From Gemmatimonadales bacterium (GTDB lineage Bacteria; Gemmatimonadota; Gemmatimonadetes; Longimicrobiales; Gaopeijiaceae): a stretch of DNA of 39,808 bases. The stretch lies in the NCBI GenBank assembly GCA_007695225.1, contig REED01000097.1:1-39808 (forward strand), read 5' to 3'. A program made the translations under genes and the position numbers. Below the pieces are notes generated by a model that saw only the letters and a program-made list of their open reading frames with translations, had not been told where the DNA came from and did not search any database. Below are positions 15,855-22,655 of this stretch, piece by piece; positions within the stretch are counted from its first letter, which is position 1; every line of letters begins with the position of its first letter.

Positions 15855-16877
15855 TCAGGCTCCTTCGGAGTCCCTGCGCCCCCGGCCCTCCGGACTTTCT
15901 CTCTCTGCCGCCGCCCCTTCGAAGCGGCGGACGATGTCTCCTGCGGGCTCGATCGCCTGGACGCCGGCCACGCTCTTCCCCGCCTGCCAGTACTCCTTCG
16001 ACCCGCTCTCGTCCAGTGAGGAGCGCTTGAGCTTCCAGAGGGACCGGAGGCCATACCAACTCCGCATCCAGTGCTTGGTGCGGGGGTGCCGGAGGAGGCG
16101 CCGCGCCAGCGGTCCCACCTTCTCCCCCATGGCCCGGGTGTAGGGCGTGGCGATGACGGCCACCGGCGTTCCGGTGATGCGCTCCGTCCAGAGGATGTCC
16201 TCCTCTCCCGCCTGGAGGATCGCCTCCTTGTAGGGAGTCGATGCCCGGCACTCCGGGGTGGCGATGAACCGGGTTCCCATCTGGACCCCGTCGTACCCCA
16301 TCCGGAGGGCGGCGACGAACTCCTCCTCGGTTCCCACCCCCCCGGCACAGACCACGGGGAGCCCCAGATCGGCGAGCTCCTCCAGGAGCGCCTCCGGGGT
16401 GCGTTCTCCGGGGTGACCACCGGCTCTCCGATTCACGGCGATGAGACCGTGGACGCCGGCTTCCACCCCCTTCAGCGCCCACTTCCGCTCCGTCACATCG
16501 TGATAGACCCTTCCTCCCACTGGCTCCACGGCGCGGACCACCCAGTCGGGCTTCCCCAGGGAGGTGACGAAGAAGCGGATTCCCTCCTCGAGGGCCACAT
16601 CGATCCACTCCTCCATCCGCTTCCGGTAGGTACGGGAGGAGGTCTCGATGAGGGCGTTCATCCCGATGGGCCGGGAGGTGAGGGATCGGATCTTCCGAAT
16701 GCCCTCACGGAAGCCGTAGCCATGCACATAGGTGAGGGAAATGGGCTGGAGGATCCCCATTCCGCCGGCCTCGGATACCGCGGCCACCAGTTCAGGGTTT
16801 GAGCAGGGATACATGGCGCCGCACAGGAGAGGGACCCGGATTCCGGCGTCCCTGGAGAGGCGGGTCGCGGCGCTCAC
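15855..16877 (-). CDS. Nitronate monooxygenase family flavoprotein
   Basis: A 340-residue TIM-barrel flavoenzyme of the 2-nitropropane dioxygenase/NMO family. Evidence: the N-terminal phosphate-site region (PLLCGAMYPCSNPELV then SEAGGMGIL), the AGGH loop in NRRAGGHPG, and the FMN-binding end CAGGVGTEEEFVAAL with GVQMGTRF. Family members oxidise alkyl nitronates with oxygen using FMN, or act as enoyl-ACP reductases (FabK-type) or quinone reductases. The start is GTG at 16877 and overlaps the stop of the hotdog gene by four bases (GTGA), suggesting a common role, perhaps in fatty acyl metabolism, which is inference. It converges with the metzincin gene at a 19-base gap. Confidence 0.9.
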   Translation of the reverse strand: MSAATRLSRDAGIRVPLLCGAMYPCSNPELVAAVSEAGGMGILQPISLTYVHGYGFREGIRKIRSLTSRPIGMNALIETSSRTYRKRMEEWIDVALEEGIRFFVTSLGKPDWVVRAVEPVGGRVYHDVTERKWALKGVEAGVHGLIAVNRRAGGHPGERTPEALLEELADLGLPVVCAGGVGTEEEFVAALRMGYDGVQMGTRFIATPECRASTPYKEAILQAGEEDILWTERITGTPVAVIATPYTRAMGEKVGPLARRLLRHPRTKHWMRSWYGLRSLWKLKRSSLDESGSKEYWQAGKSVAGVQAIEPAGDIVRRFEGAAAERESPEGRGRRDSEGA

Positions 16878-17440
16878 TCCTTCCGCCCCAGACGCCAGAG
16901 GGCGCGGACCCGGGCCACCTCGGACCCCTCCCCGTCCCGGATGACCGTCTCTGCCCAGTGGTCCAGGGAGCCGCCGGCTCCGGCGGGGAAGGGCACGTCT
17001 CCGGCGGGAGGGGTCCAGCGAGATTCGGCGGTGAGGAGTCCCCGCCCCTTCTTCAGGTACTCGGACTCAAGACGGAGCACGATCCCCCGGACGCCGGTGG
17101 GGAGGGCGGTGAGCACCGAGAGTCCGGTGGCCAGCTCACCCAGGTTCGTGAGGGCCACGGCGTGGGCCGAGCCCAGGTGGTTTCGTACACCCCGTCGGAC
17201 CCGGAGCGTCACCACGGCGTGACCCGGCTCCAGGATGCGGACCCGGGCGCCCAGCGCCCCGGAGTAGGGCACCTTGAATCCCAGGAGTCGCGAGAAGAGG
17301 AGTGTGCCTCCCGGGAACCGGGAGAGGCGTCGCCACTGTTGGAGGAGGGTCGCACCTGGGGCCGCCGGGTCGGCGGGGTCGGGGCCAGCCGGGTTGGCGT
17401 CGGCCGGTCTCGGGTCGGCTGCGGGGGGTGGATGGTCCAT
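16874..17440 (-). CDS. DUF4442-type hotdog-fold protein (thioesterase-like)
   Basis: The 188-residue product has a Pro/Ala/Asp-rich, probably disordered N-terminus (1-35), then the hotdog-type pattern: a basic loop with NHLGSAHAVALTNLGELATG, the helix that in DUF4442 and PaaI-like proteins lines the acyl-thioester site, followed by GIVLRLESEYLKKGRG. This suggests an acyl-CoA or acyl-ACP thioesterase or binding protein; catalysis is not proven. GGAG lies five bases before the ATG at 17440. Its stop overlaps the nitronate monooxygenase start, so the two are coupled. Confidence 0.8.
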   Translation of the reverse strand: MDHPPPAADPRPADANPAGPDPADPAAPGATLLQQWRRLSRFPGGTLLFSRLLGFKVPYSGALGARVRILEPGHAVVTLRVRRGVRNHLGSAHAVALTNLGELATGLSVLTALPTGVRGIVLRLESEYLKKGRGLLTAESRWTPPAGDVPFPAGAGGSLDHWAETVIRDGEGSEVARVRALWRLGRKE

Positions 17441-17662
17441 GGGGACTCCTGGCGAGGGATCAGCTCCCGGGCGAGGGGAGGTCCGTCCCGGATCGGAGGT
17501 CCTTGGCGAAAATCACCCCGTCAGGGATGGAAAGCGGCGTCGCAACTGGCGCAGCCTCGGTGGGAAACCCGCCCCGGGGGAGCCTTGAGAACGGACCCTG
17601 ACAATCCTCCTGAAAGCCATACACCGCCATCGGTGGGCCCGGTCCCCCACCCCACCCGACGG

Positions 17663-19921
17663 TCAGAACACCAGGAGCCGGGTCACTTTCAGCGTAACGA
17701 AACGTTCCAGTACCCCGGTGCTCCCCGGGCCCAGGGGGCGGCGCTCGGTGTAGAGCAGGAACACGTCGCTCAAAGGGGCATGGACGAAATTGGCCCGGAG
17801 GTTGGTGATCACCTCATCCATGTCGGCGTTGTACTGGACGAACCCCGTGAAGTTGAGGATGGTACTCACCGCGTACTGGGCCCGGGCGCTGTACAGATCG
17901 GCGGTGAATCGGCTTCCCTGTACATCCAGGGAGTTGTGGGTGGCGTCCAGCTCCAGGATGAGGCGGTAGTCGGGTTGCCACCGCATTCCCCCGGTCATCG
18001 TGAACCGGGTGCCATCGTAGAACTCCCCTCCCGAGATCCCCACACTCCCGGAGAGGGCCCTCCCCTGGCTCGATCCGTATCGCAGCGACCCTTCGTGGAA
18101 GTGGTAATCCCCCACCGGGATGAAGGTCCCGGGACGAATCTGGAAGGGGGTGAGGAGCCGTTCGAACTGCCGGTTCACCGAGAGATTGATGGAGGAGCGG
18201 TCGGGGAAGCTGAACCCGAGGGTGCCGCGCGCGGAGGTGGATTCGACGCTCCCCTCCATGTCGGTGATCCGGGTGGCCTCCACGTAGGGATTGATCTCGG
18301 TGATCCGTGCCGTGCCGGGACGATGGTGGATCCCCAGCGTGCCGTATCCCTGGCGGATCCCCCGCCTCCGGACGAAACCGATCCCCGGGTCGAAGTCTTC
18401 GCCGAGTTGCCGGTAGGAGACCGAGGTGTTCCAGAAGGGATCGCGCCATCCCAGGGAGAGGCGGGCCGCCTGGTCCCGGGCCTCTCCCTCGTCGGTAAGG
18501 GCCAGGTAGGAATTGATCCAGAGGTTGCCGAGAAACCGGAGATTCGCGTCCACGCCCATGGAGCGGTTTGCGGAGGGCGGGGACGTCTCGAACCGGTCCG
18601 GATCTCCGGTGGATTCCCGGTTGGTGAACATGAATCCCACATTGGAATTGGGACCCACGTCCCGCCGGAGCCGAACCACGCTGAAGTTCTCGGCCAGCCG
18701 ACCGTCGAAGGCCTCGCTCTGGACGTTCAGGACGCCCAGCTCCACCCCGCCGGCCCGGCCCGTGACCCGTCCCCCACCCAGGAGGGGGACCGGGCTTCCG
18801 CCCCGGAGCCCGATCCGGCGCGAGTGAAAGAGGGTGAAGTCCCGGTTGCTGGTTCCCAGCCGCGGTCCCCCCGGTCCCCCGGCCAGGTCCCCGAAGGCGA
18901 AGGTTCCGGAATTCTCCAGGAAGAACTCCCGGAGTTCGGGGAAGAAGACGGGGAATCGGCTCAGGTTCACCTGCTGCTGGTCCACCTCCACCTGGGAGAA
19001 GTCGGTGCGCCAGGTCAGATCCAAGGTGAGGCTGGGGGTGATCCCATATTTCAGGTCGATCCCGCCGTCCAGGTCGTTTCCCCGAATCTCGTCCGCCACG
19101 GCGCTTCCCCCGGACCGGGACGCTACCGTGAAGGGTTTGACGCTCAGGTTCCGGGCGGCGGGAAGGTTCTGCATCCCGGTCATGGTCCCGGCCCGGGACA
19201 TGAGGAAGATCCGGTTCCGGCGATCCAGGGGCGCCCAGTACGAGACCTCGTTGTGCCGACGGATGCGACGGGAGAGGTTGAGGCCCCACTCCGGGGTCGG
19301 ATTGGAGGGATCGTACCGGAGGGTCCGCCACGGGATGGCCATCTCCACCGTCCACCCCTCGTCGTCGATGGTGGTCCGGGCCTCCACTACCCCATTCCAT
19401 CCGTAGTCCCGGCTTCGACCGTCGTCCGAACCCTGGCCGTCCTTCACGCCTCCGGCAGGATTCACGAAGAAGATGAACGAGTTCCTCCGGTCCAGGAACG
19501 TGTCCAGCGTCACTCCGAAGGAGTCCATCTCCTCCATGAGGGTACCTGGAACATTCCGTTCCATCCCACCCCGAACGATCCCCCGGATGTCCGACTCCCA
19601 CATCCGGGCCCCGATGTAGAGGTGGTCCTGGTCGTAGGTGATCCGGACCTCGGTTCGCTCGCTGGGGGGCAGACCGGCCTGGGGCTCGGCCTGGGTGAAA
19701 TCGGTGATGACCTCCACATCCAGCCACGCCGCCTCATCCATCCGTCCATCGATGACGATGGGTCCCGTGGCCGGTTGGATCTGGAGGCTGGGCCGGGGAA
19801 TCGCTTCCAGGTCCATCGGGGCCAGCGGCGCCCCCTCTGCCGCCGGGGGCGTCTGGGCGCCGAGGGCCAGGGGAAGGAGTCCAGAGAGGAGCGTCCACCA
19901 GAGGTAGGAGAAGCGGAGCAT
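17663..19921 (-). CDS. DUF5916 domain protein with CBM9-like N-terminus, outer-membrane barrel
   Basis: The protein has 752 residues. The signal peptide is MLRFSYLWWTLLSGLLPLAL with GAQ as the likely cleavage region. Residues about 45-230 match the carbohydrate-binding family 9-like (DOMON-related) domain: IVIDGRMDEAAWLDV, YDQDHLYIGARMWESD and GWTVEMAIPW. DUF5916 follows, with a long series of aromatic strands (FFPELREFFLENSGTF, FHSRRIGLR) ending KVTRLLVF, as expected for an outer-membrane barrel. The role is unknown; relatives are common in Bacteroidota and Gemmatimonadota. The frame is open far upstream, but the ATG at 19921 starts the signal peptide. No Shine-Dalgarno site precedes it. Confidence 0.85.
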   Translation of the reverse strand: MLRFSYLWWTLLSGLLPLALGAQTPPAAEGAPLAPMDLEAIPRPSLQIQPATGPIVIDGRMDEAAWLDVEVITDFTQAEPQAGLPPSERTEVRITYDQDHLYIGARMWESDIRGIVRGGMERNVPGTLMEEMDSFGVTLDTFLDRRNSFIFFVNPAGGVKDGQGSDDGRSRDYGWNGVVEARTTIDDEGWTVEMAIPWRTLRYDPSNPTPEWGLNLSRRIRRHNEVSYWAPLDRRNRIFLMSRAGTMTGMQNLPAARNLSVKPFTVASRSGGSAVADEIRGNDLDGGIDLKYGITPSLTLDLTWRTDFSQVEVDQQQVNLSRFPVFFPELREFFLENSGTFAFGDLAGGPGGPRLGTSNRDFTLFHSRRIGLRGGSPVPLLGGGRVTGRAGGVELGVLNVQSEAFDGRLAENFSVVRLRRDVGPNSNVGFMFTNRESTGDPDRFETSPPSANRSMGVDANLRFLGNLWINSYLALTDEGEARDQAARLSLGWRDPFWNTSVSYRQLGEDFDPGIGFVRRRGIRQGYGTLGIHHRPGTARITEINPYVEATRITDMEGSVESTSARGTLGFSFPDRSSINLSVNRQFERLLTPFQIRPGTFIPVGDYHFHEGSLRYGSSQGRALSGSVGISGGEFYDGTRFTMTGGMRWQPDYRLILELDATHNSLDVQGSRFTADLYSARAQYAVSTILNFTGFVQYNADMDEVITNLRANFVHAPLSDVFLLYTERRPLGPGSTGVLERFVTLKVTRLLVF

Positions 19922-19982
19922 GGAGGCCGGGGTGTGGGGGAGGAAGCCTTTCCTTTTAGCGTCGACGCGTCCGCCGTGCAAG

Positions 19983-20020
19983 CACGGGCCGAGGGCAATT
20001 GCCACGGGCCGAGGGCAATT
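19983..20020. repeat. 18-bp direct repeat, period 20, between rsmD and the DUF5916 gene
   Basis: CACGGGCCGAGGGCAATT occurs at 19983-20000 and 20003-20020. Spanning the first copy and the next bases is the palindrome GGCAATTGCC (19994-20003). The pair lies 20 bases downstream of the rsmD stop. Confidence 0.9.
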
Positions 20021-20040
20021 CCCCCGGCGCAGGAACCTCG

Positions 20041-20580
20041 TCAGGGGGATTCGGTCTCGTGGGTCGGCCTGGCTCTGTAGGTGGTGACTCCCGATCCGTC
20101 CACGGTCCAGCCGCGTCCCCCGGGGGGAAGGGTGGCGTCGGCGGGATGTTCCACCGAGAGGATCCGGGCGAAGGGTCGCTCCTGCCAGAGTTCCACGACC
20201 CGCCCCGCCAGGGAGGACGAATAGGGGGGATCCGCCAGCGCCAGGTCGTAGGCACCCTCGTCCAGGGCCGCCATGAAGACCAGGGCGTCCCGGGTGAAGA
20301 TCCGGGACCGCTTCCGGGCCCCGAGGGCCGTGACATTTCCCTTCAGCGCGTGGAGGGCTGCAGCGCTCCATTCCACGAAGTCCACCCGGGCGGCACCCCG
20401 GGAGAGGGCCTCCAGCCCCAGGGCCCCCGTTCCAGCGAAGAGGTCCAGGACCCGCGCGCCCCTGAGCTCCGATTCCAGTTCCGTCAGCCACCGATCCCGG
20501 ACCTGCTCAGCGGTGGGCCGGACCCGGCCCCCGGGGGAGAGGAGGTCGCGACCTCCCAGACGTCCTCGGACAATTCGCAT
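20041..20580 (-). CDS. rsmD: 16S rRNA (guanine(966)-N2)-methyltransferase RsmD
   Basis: The 179-residue protein has the RsmD order of motifs: MRIVRGRLGGRDL at the N-terminus, RPTAEQVRDRW, the SAM-binding motif VLDLFAGTGALGLEALSRG, and the catalytic ADPPY. RsmD methylates G966 of 16S rRNA in the assembling 30S subunit. The ATG at 20580 is preferred to two GTG codons just upstream because GAGG is five bases before it. RsmD often neighbours coaD, but no coaD is present here. Confidence 0.93.
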   Translation of the reverse strand: MRIVRGRLGGRDLLSPGGRVRPTAEQVRDRWLTELESELRGARVLDLFAGTGALGLEALSRGAARVDFVEWSAAALHALKGNVTALGARKRSRIFTRDALVFMAALDEGAYDLALADPPYSSSLAGRVVELWQERPFARILSVEHPADATLPPGGRGWTVDGSGVTTYRARPTHETESP

Positions 20581-20688
20581 CACCACCTCGGGTCACGGCA
20601 TGGGGAGGGAAGGACAACTCCGGGCCGATACGGAGGAGCCGGAGGTGTCCCCTGGACCCACTCGCTACCCCGGGCAAGGGTGGTTGAT

Positions 20689-20777
20689 GCGCCTCCGGCT
20701 TCGGGGCTCAAGGCCCAGGGGGTGCACCAGGGTTCGGGAGGGAGTGGCCTCGTCCTGAACCAACCCTCGGTCTCCAC
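20689..20777 (+). pseudogene. 89-bp diverged partial copy of the 5' end of the PorV-like gene
   Basis: This stretch aligns without gaps to 21734-21822, inside the downstream barrel gene (length 89 in both, most bases identical). Its translation keeps GLKAQG and QGSGGSGLVL, corresponding to GLQAQG and QGSGGSGLAL around the signal-peptide cleavage region. Similarity stops sharply on both sides, and no start or rest of gene follows, so it is a remnant. Confidence 0.8.
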
Positions 20778-20934
20778 TTGGGCCCTGATGGGGATCGAGC
20801 TCGGCCTGGGGGCCCCGGGCGGGGGTCAGCCGGGCAGGTCGATGCGGCAGGTGGAGATGGAGGAGGATGCGCTCTACGGTCGAGGGCAGGGTGATGAACG
20901 AGATCATCCTCATCTCGCCGCCACAGGTGTGCGT
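20778..20934 (-). pseudogene. Remnant of an IS91-type (Y2) transposase, C-terminal tail
   Basis: On the minus strand the reading is THTCGGEMRMISFITLPSTV, then ERILLHLHLPHRP and ARLTPARGPQAEL. The pattern CGGEMR-[IM]-ISFI, then RILxHL and TPARGP, is characteristic of the C-terminal tail of IS91-family transposases (putative transposase domain). Only this tail of about 50 codons remains; no catalytic motif or IS end is seen. It abuts the 89-bp duplicated fragment. Confidence 0.65.
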
Positions 20935-20968
20935 TGGGAGCCAGGACCCGGTGGTAGTCGGCGCGGCG

Positions 20969-21381
20969 CTACCGAGGTGCCAAAGGCGGGATGCGTGCCG
21001 CGATGACGGCATTCACGAACCCCGGCGTGTCCTCGTTCATACCGTTTGTGGCACCCAGACGCACTATCATCAGGTCTTCAGAGGGAATAATGATGCATGC
21101 CCAGCGGGTCAAAGAGCCAGGCCCGCAGCGTGGCGATATCATCCAGAACGGTGACCCCCCGGATACGCCCCGAACGCGGACCCGGCGAGGATCGCATTGC
21201 CGCTTTGATAGTCCCAGTGCTCACTGGGCGCATGGATTGCGTTCCGGTTCGCCGCATAGAGGGCCATGTCGGACCGGGTGATCAGCATTTGCGAGTTCGG
21301 GTCGAACCCGTCATCGGTTTCAAAGCCGTCGAGCCCGGCCACCATACGCAGAAGGTCGTCAACCGTGATCGCCCCGCGGCC
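20969..21381 (-). pseudogene. Decayed serine hydrolase (beta-lactamase/NylB-like) gene
   Basis: Three pieces of one gene family lie in different frames on the minus strand. Piece one reads ITVDDLLRMVAGLDGFE and later ITRSDMALYAANR and HWDYQSGNAIL, the usual central region of CubicO/NylB-like hydrolases. After a frameshift near 21145, piece two gives LDDIATLRAWLFDPLGM. It then jumps directly to piece three, IIIPSEDLMIVRLGAT, the C-terminal strand of the family, with the intervening roughly 100 residues deleted, and ends at TAG 20969. The SxxK motif is not present. The stretch is clearly less GC-rich than its neighbours, suggesting transfer from another organism. A further fragment (RFEHVAELI, near 21395-21440) may be its N-terminal part. 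Confidence 0.75.
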
Positions 21382-21628
21382 CGTGGTTCTGGATGAGTTC
21401 CGCTACGTGCTCGAAGCGGATCCCACCGCCGATTCGGTTCTCGCATCGTTGCTGGGGCCGGGCGGCCGCCAGGCGACGGGCTGCTGCAGCAGCACCTACC
21501 GCTCCCGTAGCCGCCTTCCGGGCCGGTCCCGGCATCGGGTGGGATGGACGGCTCCGGGCCGAGAATTCGGAGCCGGTGATGGGTTCGAATGGTTGCCGCT
21601 CGGGACCGGCGCCGGCAGCTTGGGCTGG

Positions 21629-22648
21629 ATGATCCACTTTCCCGCCTCCTCGACGCACTCCCCCCGCCCTGTTTCCCGCCCTGTCCCCCTCCGTGTCCTC
21701 CTGGCTGGGGCGTGCCTCGGGGGCCTGCTCCTGGCACCCCCGGCCTCGGGGCTCCAGGCCCAAGGGGCGAACCAGGGTTCGGGAGGGAGTGGCCTCGCCC
21801 TCACCCAGCTCCCCGTCTCCACCCGGAGCCTGGCCCTCGCCGGGGCGCTCCATCTGGCAGATCGGGACCCGGATTTCATCTTCCGAAATCCCGCCCTGGC
21901 GGAAGGGATCCGGGGGCTGGGGATGTCAGCACATCGATACGAAGGGGAGGCGCGACTCATCTCCGTGGCGGGGGGTGCGCCCTGGTTCGGGGGAGGGGTC
22001 GGGTTGGGGATCCGGAGTGCCAGCTACCCAGTCCCCGCAGCGGTGGGGACGCTTCCTGCGACCCGCCCCGGGGAGCGGATGCGCTACAAAGCTCCCGAAG
22101 GAGAGGATTCTCTCCCCCTGGAGGAGATCGCCGTTACCGTCGGGTATGGACGGCTCTGGAAGGGGGTGCGATTCGGCGCTGCGCTCTCGGGGTTGGAGGT
22201 GCGGCGGGACGGACACTCCGACCTCACCGGCTTTCTGGACCTGGGCGTGGCGGTGGATGCGGGACCGGTGACCGCGGGGGTTTCCGGCGGCGGACTCGGG
22301 CCTTCGCTGGATCTCCCGCCGGGATTCCGGCGGGTCCCGAAGTGGGTCATGGCCGGGGCCGGGACCCGGGCGGCTCCAGTGGGTCCCCTGGACATCTCCG
22401 GCGCCTTCGCGGCAACCCTCCTCGAGGGGGGGCGAGTGGAGGCTGGAGGGGGTGTCGAGGTCGGGTGGTGGCCCGTCCAGGGGCGGACCCTGGTGGGGCG
22501 GGCGGGGCTCGGCGGATCCCGGATCGAGGGGGCTTCGGCGTTCACCCTGGGTGGGGCCTTCCTGGGGGATTCCTTCACCCTGGAATACGCCTGGCGCGGG
22601 GTCAATGGAGCTTCGGGGATCCACGGCGCGAGCCTGCGATTCCGCTGA
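21629..22648 (+). CDS. PorV/PorQ-like (UPF0164-type) outer-membrane barrel protein
   Basis: The 339-residue product has a basic N-terminus, hydrophobic signal core (LRVLLAGACLGGLLLAPPAS) and LQAQ cleavage region. Early in the mature part, TRSLALAGALHLADRDPDFI with FRNPALAEG matches the PorV/PorQ pattern (a glycine/alanine stretch, then Asp-rich, then NPA). The rest alternates Gly/aromatic beta strands and ends SLRFR. Such barrels can serve protein export (type IX system) or uptake; no other type IX genes are visible here. The frame is open well upstream through a region of gene debris, but that part has no protein-like sequence, and the signal peptide fixes the start at the ATG at 21629. It converges with the hydrolase gene at a 7-base gap. 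Confidence 0.75.
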   Translation: MIHFPASSTHSPRPVSRPVPLRVLLAGACLGGLLLAPPASGLQAQGANQGSGGSGLALTQLPVSTRSLALAGALHLADRDPDFIFRNPALAEGIRGLGMSAHRYEGEARLISVAGGAPWFGGGVGLGIRSASYPVPAAVGTLPATRPGERMRYKAPEGEDSLPLEEIAVTVGYGRLWKGVRFGAALSGLEVRRDGHSDLTGFLDLGVAVDAGPVTAGVSGGGLGPSLDLPPGFRRVPKWVMAGAGTRAAPVGPLDISGAFAATLLEGGRVEAGGGVEVGWWPVQGRTLVGRAGLGGSRIEGASAFTLGGAFLGDSFTLEYAWRGVNGASGIHGASLRFR

Positions 22649-22655
22649 TGTGGTA

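Noticed and set aside
16799-20080. Very long open frame on the plus strand (over 1000 codons) opposite the DUF5916, hotdog and NMO genes
   Set aside because: Its product is Pro/Gly/Arg-rich without domains; the minus strand holds recognisable proteins. It is a GC-rich shadow frame.
17663-20491. Upstream extension of the DUF5916 frame to 20491
   Set aside because: It overlaps rsmD, the extension is not protein-like, and a signal peptide starts at 19921.
21575-21600. TΨC-like GGTTCGAAT that could hint at a tRNA
   Set aside because: No paired acceptor or anticodon stems and no 3' CCA-type end nearby.
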